A stretch of 64,000 nt of DNA from Actinomadura barringtoniae (GTDB lineage: Bacteria > Actinomycetota > Actinomycetes > Streptosporangiales > Streptosporangiaceae). A program made the position numbers and the translations under genes. The notes below the pieces were generated by a model. The model made no database searches. It had not been told where the DNA came from and worked only from the letters and a program-made list of their open reading frames with translations. Below, in pieces: positions 24,038-32,976 of the stretch (position 1 is the first letter of the stretch; every line of letters starts with the position of its first letter). The DNA lies in contig NZ_JAGEOJ010000006.1 of the NCBI RefSeq assembly GCF_017573505.1, positions 310,001 through 374,000 of the forward strand. Direction: 5' to 3'.

Positions 24038-25969
24038 CTAGTCGGTCGTCGCGGGGTGGCCGACTCCCCTGTTGGCGACCCGGGTGACGGCCTCGGTGAG
24101 GTCGCGGGCCAGGTCCTGCGGGGTGAGGCGCAGGTCGGCCAGGATCTCACCGCGTGAGGCGTGGTCGATGAACTCCTGCGGGATGCCGAACGTGCGTACC
24201 GGCGTGTCCACCGCCGCGTCGCGCAGCAGCCGGGCGACCGCGTCGCCGGTCGCGCCGGTACGGCCGTTGTCCTCGACCACCGCGACCAGGCTGTGGTCGA
24301 CGGCGAGGCCCACCAGGGCCGGGTCCAGGGGCTTCACCCAGCGCGGGTCGACCACCGTGACACCGATGCCGTGCGCGGCGATCCGTTCGGCGGCCTCGAT
24401 CGCGGTGTGGGCCATCGAGCCGACGGCGACCAGCAGCACGCGGACGCCGTTGGAGCCCTCGTGCCGGGCCAGCACGTCCATCCCGCCGGCGGTGTCGACG
24501 GCGGTGAGGTCCTCGGCGGCCGGGCCCTTCGGGTAGCGGATCGCGGTCGGCCCGTCCTCCACCGCCACGCACTCGCGCAGCAGCTCGCGGACCCGTGCGC
24601 CGTCGCGCGGGACGGCGACGCGCAGGCCCGGGATCAGCTGCATGAGCGACAGGTCCCACATGCCGTGGTGGCTGGCGCCATCGGGCCCGGTCACGCCGGA
24701 CCGGTCCAGCGCGAACGTCACCGGCAGCTCGTGCAGCGCGACGTCCATCAGCAGCTGGTCGAAGGCGCGGTTGAGGAACGTGGCGTACAGCGCGACGACC
24801 GGGTGCAGCCCGCCCATCGCCAGGCCCGCGGCCGAGGTGACCGCGTGCTGCTCGGCGATGCCGACGTCGTAGATGCGGTCCGGGAACGCCTCGGCGAACG
24901 GGGCCAGCCCGACCGGGTGCAGCATCGCGGCGGTGATCGCGACCACGTCGCGGCGCTCGGCGCCGATCGACACCATCTCCTGGCCGAACAGCTTGCCCCA
25001 GCCGGGGGCGCCGCCCTTGGCCTTTAGCTCGCCGGTGACCGGGTCGAACGCGCCGGGCCCGTGGAAGCAGTCCTCTTCGTGGTTCTCGGCGGGCGCGTAG
25101 CCGTGGCCCTTCTGGGTGATCGTGTGCACGATCACCGGGGCGCCGAACCGGCGGGCCTTGCGCAGCGCGTGCTCGACGGCGTCCTCGTCGTGGCCGTCGA
25201 TCGGGCCGACGTACTTCATGCCGAGGTCCTCGAACATCGCTTGCGGCTGCAGGACGTCCTTGAGGCCCTTCTTGATGCCGTGCAGCGCCTCGTAGGCGAC
25301 GTGGCCGACCAGCGGCGTGCGCGGCACGGTCTTCTTGATCAGGTCGAGCGCGTGCTCGTAGCTCTGGGTGACCCGCAGGTCGGCCAGGTGGCTGGCCAGG
25401 CCCCCGATGGTCGGGGAGTACGAGCGTCCGTTGTCGTTCACGACGATGATCACCGGACGGTCCCTGCCCGCCGCGATGTTGTTCAGCGCCTCCCAGCACA
25501 TGCCGCCGGTGAGGGCGCCGTCGCCGACCACCGCGATGACCGCGCGCTCGTCCTCGCCGCGCAGCTGGAACGCCTTGGCCAGGCCGTCGGCGTAGGACAG
25601 CGCGGTGGAGGCGTGCGAGTTCTCCACCAGGTCGTGCTCGGACTCGGCGCGGTTCGGGTAGCCCGACAGGCCGCCGCGCTGGCGCAGCAGGCTCCAGTCG
25701 TGCCGGCCGGTCAGCATCTTGTGCACGTAGGCCTGGTGCCCCGTGTCGAACAGGATCTTGTCGCGCGGCGAGTCGAAGACCCGGTGCAGAGCGATGGTGA
25801 GCTCGACCACCCCCAGGCTGGGACCCAGGTGCCCGCCGGTCTTGGAGACCGCGTCGACCATGAACTCCCTGATCTCGCCCGCCAGCTGCGGCAACTGCTC
25901 TGCGTCCAGTCGCTTGAGGTCCTCCGGACCCTTGATCGACTCAAGCAGCACGTGCTTCAACTCCTCCAT
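24038..25969 (-). CDS. dxs: 1-deoxy-D-xylulose-5-phosphate synthase
   Basis: 643 aa from the ATG at 25969, the start that gives the usual N-terminus M-E-E-L-K. This ThDP enzyme condenses pyruvate and glyceraldehyde 3-phosphate, the first step of the MEP isoprenoid pathway. Visible marks are F-D-T-G-H-Q-A-Y-V-H-K, G-G-H-L-G-P-S-L-G, the ThDP motif G-D-G-A-L-T-G-G...N-D-N and D-R-S-G-V-T-G-P-D-G-A-S-H-H-G. Length and motifs are normal. It is divergent from idi, another isoprenoid gene, across a 136-bp gap, so the pair may share control. Confidence 0.96.
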   Translation of the reverse strand: MEELKHVLLESIKGPEDLKRLDAEQLPQLAGEIREFMVDAVSKTGGHLGPSLGVVELTIALHRVFDSPRDKILFDTGHQAYVHKMLTGRHDWSLLRQRGGLSGYPNRAESEHDLVENSHASTALSYADGLAKAFQLRGEDERAVIAVVGDGALTGGMCWEALNNIAAGRDRPVIIVVNDNGRSYSPTIGGLASHLADLRVTQSYEHALDLIKKTVPRTPLVGHVAYEALHGIKKGLKDVLQPQAMFEDLGMKYVGPIDGHDEDAVEHALRKARRFGAPVIVHTITQKGHGYAPAENHEEDCFHGPGAFDPVTGELKAKGGAPGWGKLFGQEMVSIGAERRDVVAITAAMLHPVGLAPFAEAFPDRIYDVGIAEQHAVTSAAGLAMGGLHPVVALYATFLNRAFDQLLMDVALHELPVTFALDRSGVTGPDGASHHGMWDLSLMQLIPGLRVAVPRDGARVRELLRECVAVEDGPTAIRYPKGPAAEDLTAVDTAGGMDVLARHEGSNGVRVLLVAVGSMAHTAIEAAERIAAHGIGVTVVDPRWVKPLDPALVGLAVDHSLVAVVEDNGRTGATGDAVARLLRDAAVDTPVRTFGIPQEFIDHASRGEILADLRLTPQDLARDLTEAVTRVANRGVGHPATTD

Positions 25970-26105
25970 TAGGGACTCCCCCGTCCCCCGGGTCCTGGGC
26001 GGTTCCGAGTTTAATCCCGGTTTGCGGGCGGCGTGCCCCCGGCATGCCCCTGCGAGAATTCCTTCACAGAACCTCCACGGCCCGGATTGCGGTATGAAGA
26101 GAGGC

Positions 26106-26681
26106 ATGGGTGTCGAGGAGATCGTGCTGCTCAACGTGGCGGACGAAGCGGTGGGTACCGCTCCGAAAGCGGAGAGTCACCACCATCAGACCCCGTATCA
26201 CCTGGCCTTTTCCTGTTATCTGGTCGATCCGGAAGGCCGGGTCCTCATCACCAGGCGGGCCCTGGACAAGCGCACGTTCCCGGGCGTCTGGACGGGCAGC
26301 TGCTGCGGCCACCCCGGCCCCGGCGAGGGCCTGCGCGACGCCGTGCTGCGGCGCCTGGAGCACGAGCTCGGTGTGATCGCCGACACCCTCGTCCCGGTCC
26401 TGCCCGCGTTCCGCTACCGTGCCGAGGCCGCCGACGGCGTCGTGGAGTACGAGCGCTGCCCGGTCGTCCGGGCGACGACCGCCTCCGGCGCGCTGCGGCC
26501 GAACCCCGACGAGGTCGCCGCCGCCGACTGGCGAACGTGGGACGACTGCCTGAAGCTGGTCGACGACCCCGCCTCCTCCCCCTGGTACCGCCTTCAGCTC
26601 GCCGAGCTCACCCCTCTGGGCGCCCCGCTCGACTGGCCCGACGCCGGCGTCGAAGGACTCCCGCCCGCACTGTCCTGGTGA
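26106..26681 (+). CDS. idi: Isopentenyl-diphosphate delta-isomerase, type 1
   Basis: 191 aa from the ATG at 26106 with GAAGAGAGG just upstream (an in-frame ATG at 26094 overlaps that site). It is a Nudix-fold enzyme that interconverts IPP and DMAPP. The catalytic Cys is in G-S-C-C-G-H-P, the Nudix-like block follows with R-R-L-E-H-E-L-G, and the catalytic Glu is in V-E-Y-E-R-C. H-x-A-F-S at 33-36 and R-R-A-L-D-K are also typical. The promoter lies in the short region shared with dxs. Confidence 0.94.
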   Translation: MGVEEIVLLNVADEAVGTAPKAESHHHQTPYHLAFSCYLVDPEGRVLITRRALDKRTFPGVWTGSCCGHPGPGEGLRDAVLRRLEHELGVIADTLVPVLPAFRYRAEAADGVVEYERCPVVRATTASGALRPNPDEVAAADWRTWDDCLKLVDDPASSPWYRLQLAELTPLGAPLDWPDAGVEGLPPALSW

Positions 26682-26787
26682 CCCTTTGAGGCCACGCCTG
26701 GCGGCTACTTGAGGCCCGGCCCTGAGGACTCCCAAGGCCATGCCCTGGGAACTCCTGAGGCTTTGCTCCGACGGCCTTTTGGGGCGT

Positions 26788-26893
26788 TATAACCGTTCTG
26801 CGCTTTCCGGTGTAACCGGAAGATTGCGTTTTCTTCACCGGCATTGACCGTCCGACCATCCGAACGGACGCTTGTTCTTCGGGGTAACCGAAG
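26788..26893 (+). promoter_or_regulatory. Repeated GTAACCG elements, two as hairpins, before the sugar ABC operon
   Basis: TATAACCG at 26788-26795 is followed by TTCCGG-TGTAA-CCGGAA (26805-26821) and CTTCGG-GGTAA-CCGAAG (26877-26893). Both inverted repeats have perfect 6-bp arms around an xGTAA loop. The last one overlaps the ribosome site of the gene at 26903. They look like regulator half-sites or an RNA element; which regulator is not known. Confidence 0.5.
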
Positions 26894-26902
26894 GGACGGA
26901 CG

Positions 26903-28222
26903 ATGCGTGGACGTGCGGCCAGTCTCAGGGCCGGGTTGGGCTGGAAGGCGCTCGCCGCTGTCGCGGTCAGCGGCGCGCTGGCTGTTTCCGGGTGCGGCGG
27001 CAACAGCAGCGACAAGGGCAAGAACGACAAGTCCAAGGTGGAGGTCTTCTCCTGGTGGACCGGCCCCGGCGAGGCCGACGGCCTGAACGCCATGAAGGCC
27101 GACTTCGAGAAGAAGAATCCCGGGACGCAGTTCATCAACGCCGCCATCGCCGGCGGTTCGGGCACCCAGGCGCAGGCCGTACTGGCGAGCCGCCTGCAGA
27201 ACCGCAAGCCGCCGGACTCGTTCCAGGGCCACGCGGGCGCCGAGCTCCTCGACTACATCAAGCAGGGCCAGATCGAGCCGCTGGACTCCTTCTACGACCA
27301 GAACAACCTGAAGTCGGTCTACCCGCAGCAGCTCCTCGACCAGATCTCCTACCAGGGCCACATCTACTCGGTGCCGGTGAACATCCACCGCTCGAACATG
27401 CTCTGGTACAACCCGGCCATCCTGAAGGACGCGGGCATCACCGACGCGCCGAAGTCGGTGGCCGAGTTCATCACCGACCTGAAGGCCGTCAAGTCCAAGA
27501 CCAAGAAGGTGCCGCTGGCGCTCGGCGCGCAGTGGACCGCCGACCACCTGCTGGAGAGCGTGCTGCTCGGCGACCTCGGCACCGACGGCTACAACGCCCT
27601 GTGGAAGCCCGGCGCCGACTGGGGCAGCGCGGCCGTCACCAAGGCGCTGACCGACTACGCCGAGATCATCAAGTACACGACGACCGAGGCCGCCTCCACC
27701 GACTGGCAGGGCGCCGCCAAGGACGTCGTGGACGGCAAGGCCGCGTTCAACATCATGGGCGACTGGGCGTACGGCTACTTCACCGGACCTTCCCCGAACG
27801 GCCTGGGCAAGAAGGACGGCACCGACTTCAAGTACGCGCCGTCCCCCGGCACCGACGGCACCTACCTGTGGCTGTCGGACAGCTTCACCCTCCCCAAGGG
27901 CGCACCGCACCGCGAAGGCGCGCTCGCGTGGCTGAAGGAGGCCTCCAGCAAGGAGGGCCAGGACCTCTTCAACCCGAAGAAGGGTTCGGTGCCCGCGCGT
28001 AAGGACGCCGACAAGGCCCTCTACACCGGTTACCTGGAGTACGCGTTCGCCCAGTGGAACAACCCCAGCACCAAGCTGGCCGGTTCGTTCTGGCACGGCG
28101 TGAACGCGAACAAGCGCTGGCACAACGACATCGACACCACGGTCGGCCTGTTCCTGCAGAACAAGGATGTGGCCAAGCTCCAGAGCGGCCTGGTGAGCGC
28201 GGCCAAGAACGACGCTCAGTGA
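26903..28222 (+). CDS. Sugar ABC transporter substrate-binding lipoprotein
   Basis: 439 aa. A signal peptide ends in lipobox V-S-G-C at about residue 33, then the mature part begins G-G-N-S-S-D and continues V-E-V-F-S-W-W-T-G-P-G-E-A-D, the start of CUT1-family binding proteins and close to glucose/mannose-binding GtsA types. It should be tethered outside the membrane and deliver sugar to the two permeases that follow. The first permease start overlaps its stop. No ATPase gene follows, as is common in actinomycetes where a shared ATPase (MsiK) serves many importers. Confidence 0.9.
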   Translation: MRGRAASLRAGLGWKALAAVAVSGALAVSGCGGNSSDKGKNDKSKVEVFSWWTGPGEADGLNAMKADFEKKNPGTQFINAAIAGGSGTQAQAVLASRLQNRKPPDSFQGHAGAELLDYIKQGQIEPLDSFYDQNNLKSVYPQQLLDQISYQGHIYSVPVNIHRSNMLWYNPAILKDAGITDAPKSVAEFITDLKAVKSKTKKVPLALGAQWTADHLLESVLLGDLGTDGYNALWKPGADWGSAAVTKALTDYAEIIKYTTTEAASTDWQGAAKDVVDGKAAFNIMGDWAYGYFTGPSPNGLGKKDGTDFKYAPSPGTDGTYLWLSDSFTLPKGAPHREGALAWLKEASSKEGQDLFNPKKGSVPARKDADKALYTGYLEYAFAQWNNPSTKLAGSFWHGVNANKRWHNDIDTTVGLFLQNKDVAKLQSGLVSAAKNDAQ

Positions 28223-29163
28223 CCGCGACCTCCACGAAGCCCGTACGGACGCCGAGCGTCCCGCGGCGACGGTGGCGTCAGCGCGCACCCCGGTGGCTGC
28301 CGGGGCTGCTGCTGATGTCACCGTCGATCGTGGCGATCGGGCTGTTCGTCTACGGGCTGATCTTCTGGAACACCAAGGTCGCCGTCAGCGGCAAGCACGA
28401 CCAGGTCTCACCGTCCGGCTTCGACAAGGGCAAGAACTTCGTCAAGGTGTGGGACATCCCGACCTGGCCCACCGCCGTACGGCACGCCCTGATCTTCACC
28501 GCGGTGTTCGTCATCGGGGCGCTGATCCTCGGTTTCTTCCTGGCCTTCCTCATGGAGAAGGGCCTGAAGGGCGAGTCCGGGTTCCGCGTGGTCTTCCTGT
28601 TCCCGATGGCGATCTCGTTCATCGCCAGCGGGGTCGTGTGGCGCTGGCTGATGAACCCGGCGCCGGCCGAACGCGCCGTCGGCCTGAACCAGCTGTTCGA
28701 CAAGATCGGGCTCTCGGGCCTGTCGAACGACTGGTGGCAGAACGAGCGCTGGGGCATGGCGGCGATGGCGCTGCCGGCGATGTGGCAGATGTCCGGTTAC
28801 GTGATGGCGCTGTACCTGGCGGGCTTCCGCGGCGTCTCCGAGGACCTGCGCGAGGCCGCGCGCGTCGACGGCGCCTCGGAGTTCCAGGTCTACCGGCACG
28901 TGGTGCTGCCGCAGCTGCGCCCGGTGACGCTGTCGGCGCTCATCATCCTCGGGCACATCTCGCTGAAGGTCTTCGACCTCATCATGGCGATCGCCGGGCC
29001 GCAGGTCATCACCTACGTGCCGGCGGTGGCGATGTTCCAGCAGGTCTTCGAGCGGGGCGACCCGGCCAACGGCGCGACCATGGCGACCTATCTGCTCGTC
29101 GCGGTGGCGGTGCTGGTGGTGCCCTATCTCGTCTGGTCGGTACGAACGGAGCGCAAGAGTTGA
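28219..29163 (+). CDS. Sugar ABC transporter permease (first)
   Basis: 314 aa from a GTG that overlaps the preceding TGA. Six hydrophobic segments are visible (first near residues 28-48). The cytoplasmic EAA loop reads E-A-A-R-V-D-G-A-S-E-F-Q, as in MalF/CUT1 permeases. The long periplasmic stretch after TM1 fits a GtsB-like protein. It forms the membrane channel with the product of the next gene. Confidence 0.92.
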   Translation: MTATSTKPVRTPSVPRRRWRQRAPRWLPGLLLMSPSIVAIGLFVYGLIFWNTKVAVSGKHDQVSPSGFDKGKNFVKVWDIPTWPTAVRHALIFTAVFVIGALILGFFLAFLMEKGLKGESGFRVVFLFPMAISFIASGVVWRWLMNPAPAERAVGLNQLFDKIGLSGLSNDWWQNERWGMAAMALPAMWQMSGYVMALYLAGFRGVSEDLREAARVDGASEFQVYRHVVLPQLRPVTLSALIILGHISLKVFDLIMAIAGPQVITYVPAVAMFQQVFERGDPANGATMATYLLVAVAVLVVPYLVWSVRTERKS

Positions 29164-30038
29164 CCGCGACCATGACGGCCCCGGGCAAGCCCGCCAAGCC
29201 CGGCACCCGGGGCGGCAGGGCGCGCGGCGCGCGGATCGCCCGGTACGCGATCCTCCTCGCGTTCGTCGTCGTCTTCCTGATGCCGGTGTACGTGCTGGTG
29301 GTCACCAGCTTCAAGTCGCTGCAGGAGGCCGACCCGTCCCAGGCCTGGAACCTGCCCAAGCACTGGAGCACCTACGGGTGGCGCACCGCCTGGACCACGC
29401 TGAAGCCCGGACTGGAGAACAGCTTCAAGATCGCCGTCCCGGGCGCGCTGATCTCGGCGGTCCTCGGCTCGCTGAACGGCTTCGTACTGTCGCGCTGGCG
29501 CTTTCCGGGCGCGGACGTGGTGTTCACGCTGTTCCTGTTCGGGATGTTCATCCCGTACCAGGCGGTGATGATCCCGCTGCAGTCGCTGCTCATCAACATC
29601 GAGCTGTCGGGCAGCATCCGCGGCCTTGTCCTCGCGCACGTCGTGTACGGCATCCCGATCTGCACGCTCATCTTCCGGAACTACTACGTGACGATTCCGG
29701 AGGACCTGATCGAGGCGGCCCGCGTCGACGGCGCGGGGATGCTGCGCACGTACTGGTCGATCGTCGCGCCGGTGTCGGGCCCCGCGTTCGCGGTGGTGCT
29801 GATCTGGCAGTTCACCTCGATGTGGAACGACTTCCTCTTCGCGGTCTTCCTCGGGTCGCAGGAGAGCTGGCCGGTCACCGTGCTGCTGCAGAACACCTCG
29901 GGGTCGGGCGCGACGGCCGTTCCGTACAACGTGCAGATGGCGTCGGCGCTGCTGGCGTCGCTCCCGACGCTGCTGGTCTATCTGCTCCTCGGCCGGTTCT
30001 TCATGCGCGGTCTGATGGCGGGTGCCTTGAAGGGGTAA
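29160..30038 (+). CDS. Sugar ABC transporter permease (second)
   Basis: 292 aa from a TTG at 29160, chosen because it overlaps the previous stop, has GGAG at the right spacing and gives M-T-A-T like the first permease; the ATG at 29172 is the alternative. Six membrane spans are predicted. The EAA loop E-A-A-R-V-D-G-A-G-M-L-R is of the MalG/CUT1 type. It ends the three-gene importer operon. Confidence 0.92.
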   Translation: MTATMTAPGKPAKPGTRGGRARGARIARYAILLAFVVVFLMPVYVLVVTSFKSLQEADPSQAWNLPKHWSTYGWRTAWTTLKPGLENSFKIAVPGALISAVLGSLNGFVLSRWRFPGADVVFTLFLFGMFIPYQAVMIPLQSLLINIELSGSIRGLVLAHVVYGIPICTLIFRNYYVTIPEDLIEAARVDGAGMLRTYWSIVAPVSGPAFAVVLIWQFTSMWNDFLFAVFLGSQESWPVTVLLQNTSGSGATAVPYNVQMASALLASLPTLLVYLLLGRFFMRGLMAGALKG

Positions 30039-30129
30039 TGGTCCTCAGAAATTCGGGAAAGTCGGCGGAAATCGCGATCGATACTTGATCGCTGACAACC
30101 GTGGGCGGGCGTGGCGCGTCCTCAGCCAC

Positions 30130-30969
30130 ATGGGCATCACACGACTTGCCGCCGCGACCGCGGCCGTCGGAGGCGTGGCACTGTTCGGCGTCGCCGTGCC
30201 CGCCTCCGCGGCGCCCGCTCCCCCCGCCGCTCCCGACATCACCGTCAAGCCCGATCCGTTCAAGCCCGGCGCGAAGGTCACCCTCAACGTCACCGGCTGC
30301 ACGAGCGAACCGAAGGTCTCCGCCGACACCAACGGGATCTTCGTGAAGGGCGAGCCCAGTTCGTTCGGCAAGGGCACGGCCGACGGCGCCTGGACCACTG
30401 TCGTCGCCACCAAGTCCGACCTGAAGCCCGAGCAGACGTACGTGACCCAGTTCGGCTGCACGACCACCGACGGGTCGGCGATCTTCCAGCTGCGGACGAC
30501 GATCCCCAAGACGCCGGACTTCACGTTCGGCTTCGACAAGGTGAAGCTGTCCACCCGCACGGTCACCGCCGGCGGGAAGCTGGGCATGACGGTCACCTGC
30601 CCGACCACGGTGACGGCCGCGTCCGCGTCGTTCACCGCGACGCCGAAGTTCACCAAGGACGGCGACGTCTCCAAGGCGACCGCGACGTTCAAGGACCACC
30701 TGCCCTCGGTCGTCCGCGTCAAGATCACGTGCGCGGACCACGGCTCGGTCAGCTACAGCACCAAGCCGGGCGAGCGCGACGTGAAGCCCGGCGACGGAAA
30801 GATCCCCAAGGGCTCCCCGCAGACCGGTGACGGCACGATGGCCGCGCGCGGCGATGGTGGTTTCAACGGCCCGACCGTCGCCGGTTCCGCCGCGCTGCTG
30901 GCGGGCGCCGGGCTGGGCGGCGGCCTGATGGTGCGCCGGCGTCGCAATGCCGGTAAGGAGAGCGCCTGA
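30130..30969 (+). CDS. Secreted wall-associated protein with SPQTG-like sorting region
   Basis: 279 aa from the ATG at 30130, which directly starts a signal peptide (M-G-I-T-R-L...A-S-A-A-P). The mature part holds two Ig-like or beta-sandwich units, each with a pair of Cys (G-C-T and C-T-T; C-P-T and C-A-D). The end has S-P-Q-T-G-D-G, then a hydrophobic span A-A-L-L-A-G-A-G-L-G-G-G and the tail R-R-R-R-N. This matches a sortase sorting signal in layout, with Ser in place of the first Leu. The class F sortase gene begins 2 bp after its stop, so it is the likely substrate. Confidence 0.75.
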   Translation: MGITRLAAATAAVGGVALFGVAVPASAAPAPPAAPDITVKPDPFKPGAKVTLNVTGCTSEPKVSADTNGIFVKGEPSSFGKGTADGAWTTVVATKSDLKPEQTYVTQFGCTTTDGSAIFQLRTTIPKTPDFTFGFDKVKLSTRTVTAGGKLGMTVTCPTTVTAASASFTATPKFTKDGDVSKATATFKDHLPSVVRVKITCADHGSVSYSTKPGERDVKPGDGKIPKGSPQTGDGTMAARGDGGFNGPTVAGSAALLAGAGLGGGLMVRRRRNAGKESA

Positions 30970-30971
30970 AC

Positions 30972-31727
30972 GTGCTCGCTCCCGTCGTTCGACCGATGAC
31001 TCAGGCGCGGCGCGTGCAGGCGCGGCGCGCGGTGGCGCAGCGCGTGCAGGCGCGGCGCGCGGTGGCGCAGCGCGTGCAGGCGCGGCGCGTGGTGGCGTGC
31101 GGTGCTCTGCTGGGTCTGCTGCTGGGTGCGTCGGCGTGCGGGAGCGATGACGGCGGGCCCGAACGGGTGAACCCCGGGCTCGCCGTCGGCGGCGGTCCCA
31201 GCGCGTCCGCGAGCGCGGGCTCGAGTGCCGCCCCGTCCGCGGCGCCGGCGAGCTACGCGGCACCACTGCCGCGTTCGGAGCCGACCGGCATCAAGATTCC
31301 GCGGCTGAACGTGTCGGCCCCGATGAGCGAGCTCGGCCTCAAGCCCGACGGCACCATCGAGGAGCCTCCGCTCAGCAAGCCGAACCTCGCGGGCTGGTGG
31401 AAGGACGGGCCGACGCCCGGCGAGGGCGGCCCCTCGGTCATCCTCGGGCACGTGGACGCAAACCGGCACGCGGCGGTCTTCTACCGGCTCAAGGAGCTGC
31501 GGCCCGGCGACCGGGTCCAGGTGACGCGCCAGGACGGCCGTACGGCGACGTTCGCGGTACAGAGCGTGGAGCAGGTGCCGAAGTCCTCGTTCCCCGGCCA
31601 GAAGGTCTATGCGGAGGATCTGGACTACTCCGCGCTGCGCCTTGTCACGTGCGGCGGCACGTTCGACTCCTCGACCGGGCATTATGTGGACAACGTCATC
31701 GCCTACACGCGGCTCGTGACAGGCTGA
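30972..31727 (+). CDS. Class F sortase with basic repeat N-terminus and lipobox
   Basis: 251 aa from a GTG. The catalytic triad is visible: H160 in L-G-H-V-D-A, C227 in L-V-T-C-G-G and R247 in Y-T-R. Class F sortases are transpeptidases of actinobacteria with poorly known substrates. The N-terminus has three copies of a basic decapeptide (R-V-Q-A-R-R-A-V-A-Q) from a perfect 30-bp repeat, then a membrane segment ending in A-S-A-C, which would fit a lipoprotein signal rather than a plain anchor. Its neighbour at 30130 is the probable substrate. Confidence 0.88.
   Translation: MLAPVVRPMTQARRVQARRAVAQRVQARRAVAQRVQARRVVACGALLGLLLGASACGSDDGGPERVNPGLAVGGGPSASASAGSSAAPSAAPASYAAPLPRSEPTGIKIPRLNVSAPMSELGLKPDGTIEEPPLSKPNLAGWWKDGPTPGEGGPSVILGHVDANRHAAVFYRLKELRPGDRVQVTRQDGRTATFAVQSVEQVPKSSFPGQKVYAEDLDYSALRLVTCGGTFDSSTGHYVDNVIAYTRLVTG
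31011..31100 (+). repeat. 30-bp tandem repeat, 3 copies, in the sortase N-terminus
   Basis: Units at 31011, 31041 and 31071; the first two are identical and the third differs near its end. They encode a basic stretch before the membrane segment, so the copy number would change only the cytosolic tail. Confidence 0.9.
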
Positions 31728-31973
31728 ACCCGGTCCGCCCGCGCGGCGCGCTGATTTGCATTTGGGCTCAAATCATGAGAAATCAGACTTGAACCGTGGG
31801 CGCGGCGGGTCCGTGCTCTCAACGTTTCACTCTTCACCTGTCTCCACCGACACGAATGCCTGGCGTACCGGTGGGGATCTGTCCACCGGAGTCGGGTACA
31901 CGACACCAAAACGGGCAGCGGGCGGCGCGCCGTCCGGTCAAGATGGAGATCAGGCGAGCACGGAGGTGACCGC

Positions 31974-32396
31974 GTGCGGGCGATCAGCGTTCAGCAGCCC
32001 TGGGCATTCGCCATTGCGCGAGGCGGCAAGGCCGTCTTCAACCAGAGTCTGCCGACCGCGTATCGCGGCCCGCTGCTGGTGCACGCCTCGATGCGGGTCG
32101 ACCTCAAGGCGTGCGACTCGCCGCTCATCCAGGCCGCCGGCTGGAACCCGGCCGACCCGCTGGCGGCCATCGGCGCGGTCATCGCGACCGCCGAGCTGAC
32201 CGACGTCTGCCCCGGCGCCCCGTGCGAGTGCGGCCCGTGGGCCGAGCCCGACGCCTACCACTGGCAGCTGGCCGACGTACGGTCCCTCCCCCGCCCGATC
32301 GTGGCGCTGGGCCGCACCGACCTGTGGGAGCCCAAGCCGTCGCTCGTCACCGAGGTCAACGCCATGGTCGCCGCCGCGGCCATCAACCACTCCTGA
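31974..32396 (+). CDS. ASCH-domain protein
   Basis: 140 aa from a GTG with GGAGGTGACC upstream. The start M-R-A-I-S-V-Q-Q-P-W-A-F-A-I and the later A-I-G-A-V-I-A-T-A-E-L match the ASCH fold, a small beta-barrel related to PUA domains and thought to bind RNA or nucleotides. No partner gene is evident; it is convergent with mug. The 246 bp upstream hold no recognisable gene. Confidence 0.8.
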   Translation: MRAISVQQPWAFAIARGGKAVFNQSLPTAYRGPLLVHASMRVDLKACDSPLIQAAGWNPADPLAAIGAVIATAELTDVCPGAPCECGPWAEPDAYHWQLADVRSLPRPIVALGRTDLWEPKPSLVTEVNAMVAAAAINHS

Positions 32397-32421
32397 ACTC
32401 GGCGCTCGAACGCGGCGCTCG

Positions 32422-32976
32422 CTAGACGCGGTCGGCGCGCTCGCGGAGGCGGGCGAACTCGGCGGCGATCCGATCGAGCTGCCAGCTGGCGTTCAACCCG
32501 CTCGGGTTGGGCAGGATCCACAGCCCCGCGGGCCCGATCTTCTCGTCCTGCGGCCCGATCTGCGCCTTCGGCCGGCCGAACGCCGTGCGATAAGCGGTCA
32601 CGCCCGCGATCGCCACGTACGCCGGACGATAGGTCTCGGCCAGCTCCACCAGATGCTCGCCGCCCTCGCGCAGCTCCTCGTCGCTCAGCTCATCGGCCCG
32701 TGCCGTCGCACGCGGTGCCACATTGCTGATGCCAAGCCCCAGCGGAGGCAACAGTCCCTGCTCGGAAGGCGAGAGCTGCCGTTCGGTGAAACCAGAGCGA
32801 TGCAGCGCAGGCCAGAACCGATTGCCCGGTCTCGCGAAGTGAAGACCGGTCGCGGCCGAGTACAGCCCCGGGTTGATGCCGGTGAACAGCACGCGCAGCG
32901 TCGCGCCCTCCGCGGGGAGAACGTCAGGGATCAGAAGATCGCGGGCCGCCTCGAGCTCGACCTTGGCAGGGCGCAT
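32422..32976 (-). CDS. mug: G/U mismatch-specific DNA glycosylase (Mug/TDG family)
   Basis: 184 aa. The catalytic-site motif G-I-N-P-G-L is at residues 33-38 and the second motif L-P-N-P-S-G-L-N near 159, both diagnostic of the Mug branch of uracil/thymine glycosylases. It removes U (and possibly T or damaged C) opposite G. Its start overlaps the stop of the TauE-like gene by one base, so it lies at the end of a minus-strand run. Confidence 0.92.
   Translation of the reverse strand: MRPAKVELEAARDLLIPDVLPAEGATLRVLFTGINPGLYSAATGLHFARPGNRFWPALHRSGFTERQLSPSEQGLLPPLGLGISNVAPRATARADELSDEELREGGEHLVELAETYRPAYVAIAGVTAYRTAFGRPKAQIGPQDEKIGPAGLWILPNPSGLNASWQLDRIAAEFARLRERADRV

Noticed and set aside
31011..31100. 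Possible CRISPR-like repeat
   Set aside because: The 30-bp units are directly adjacent with no spacers and lie inside the sortase gene.
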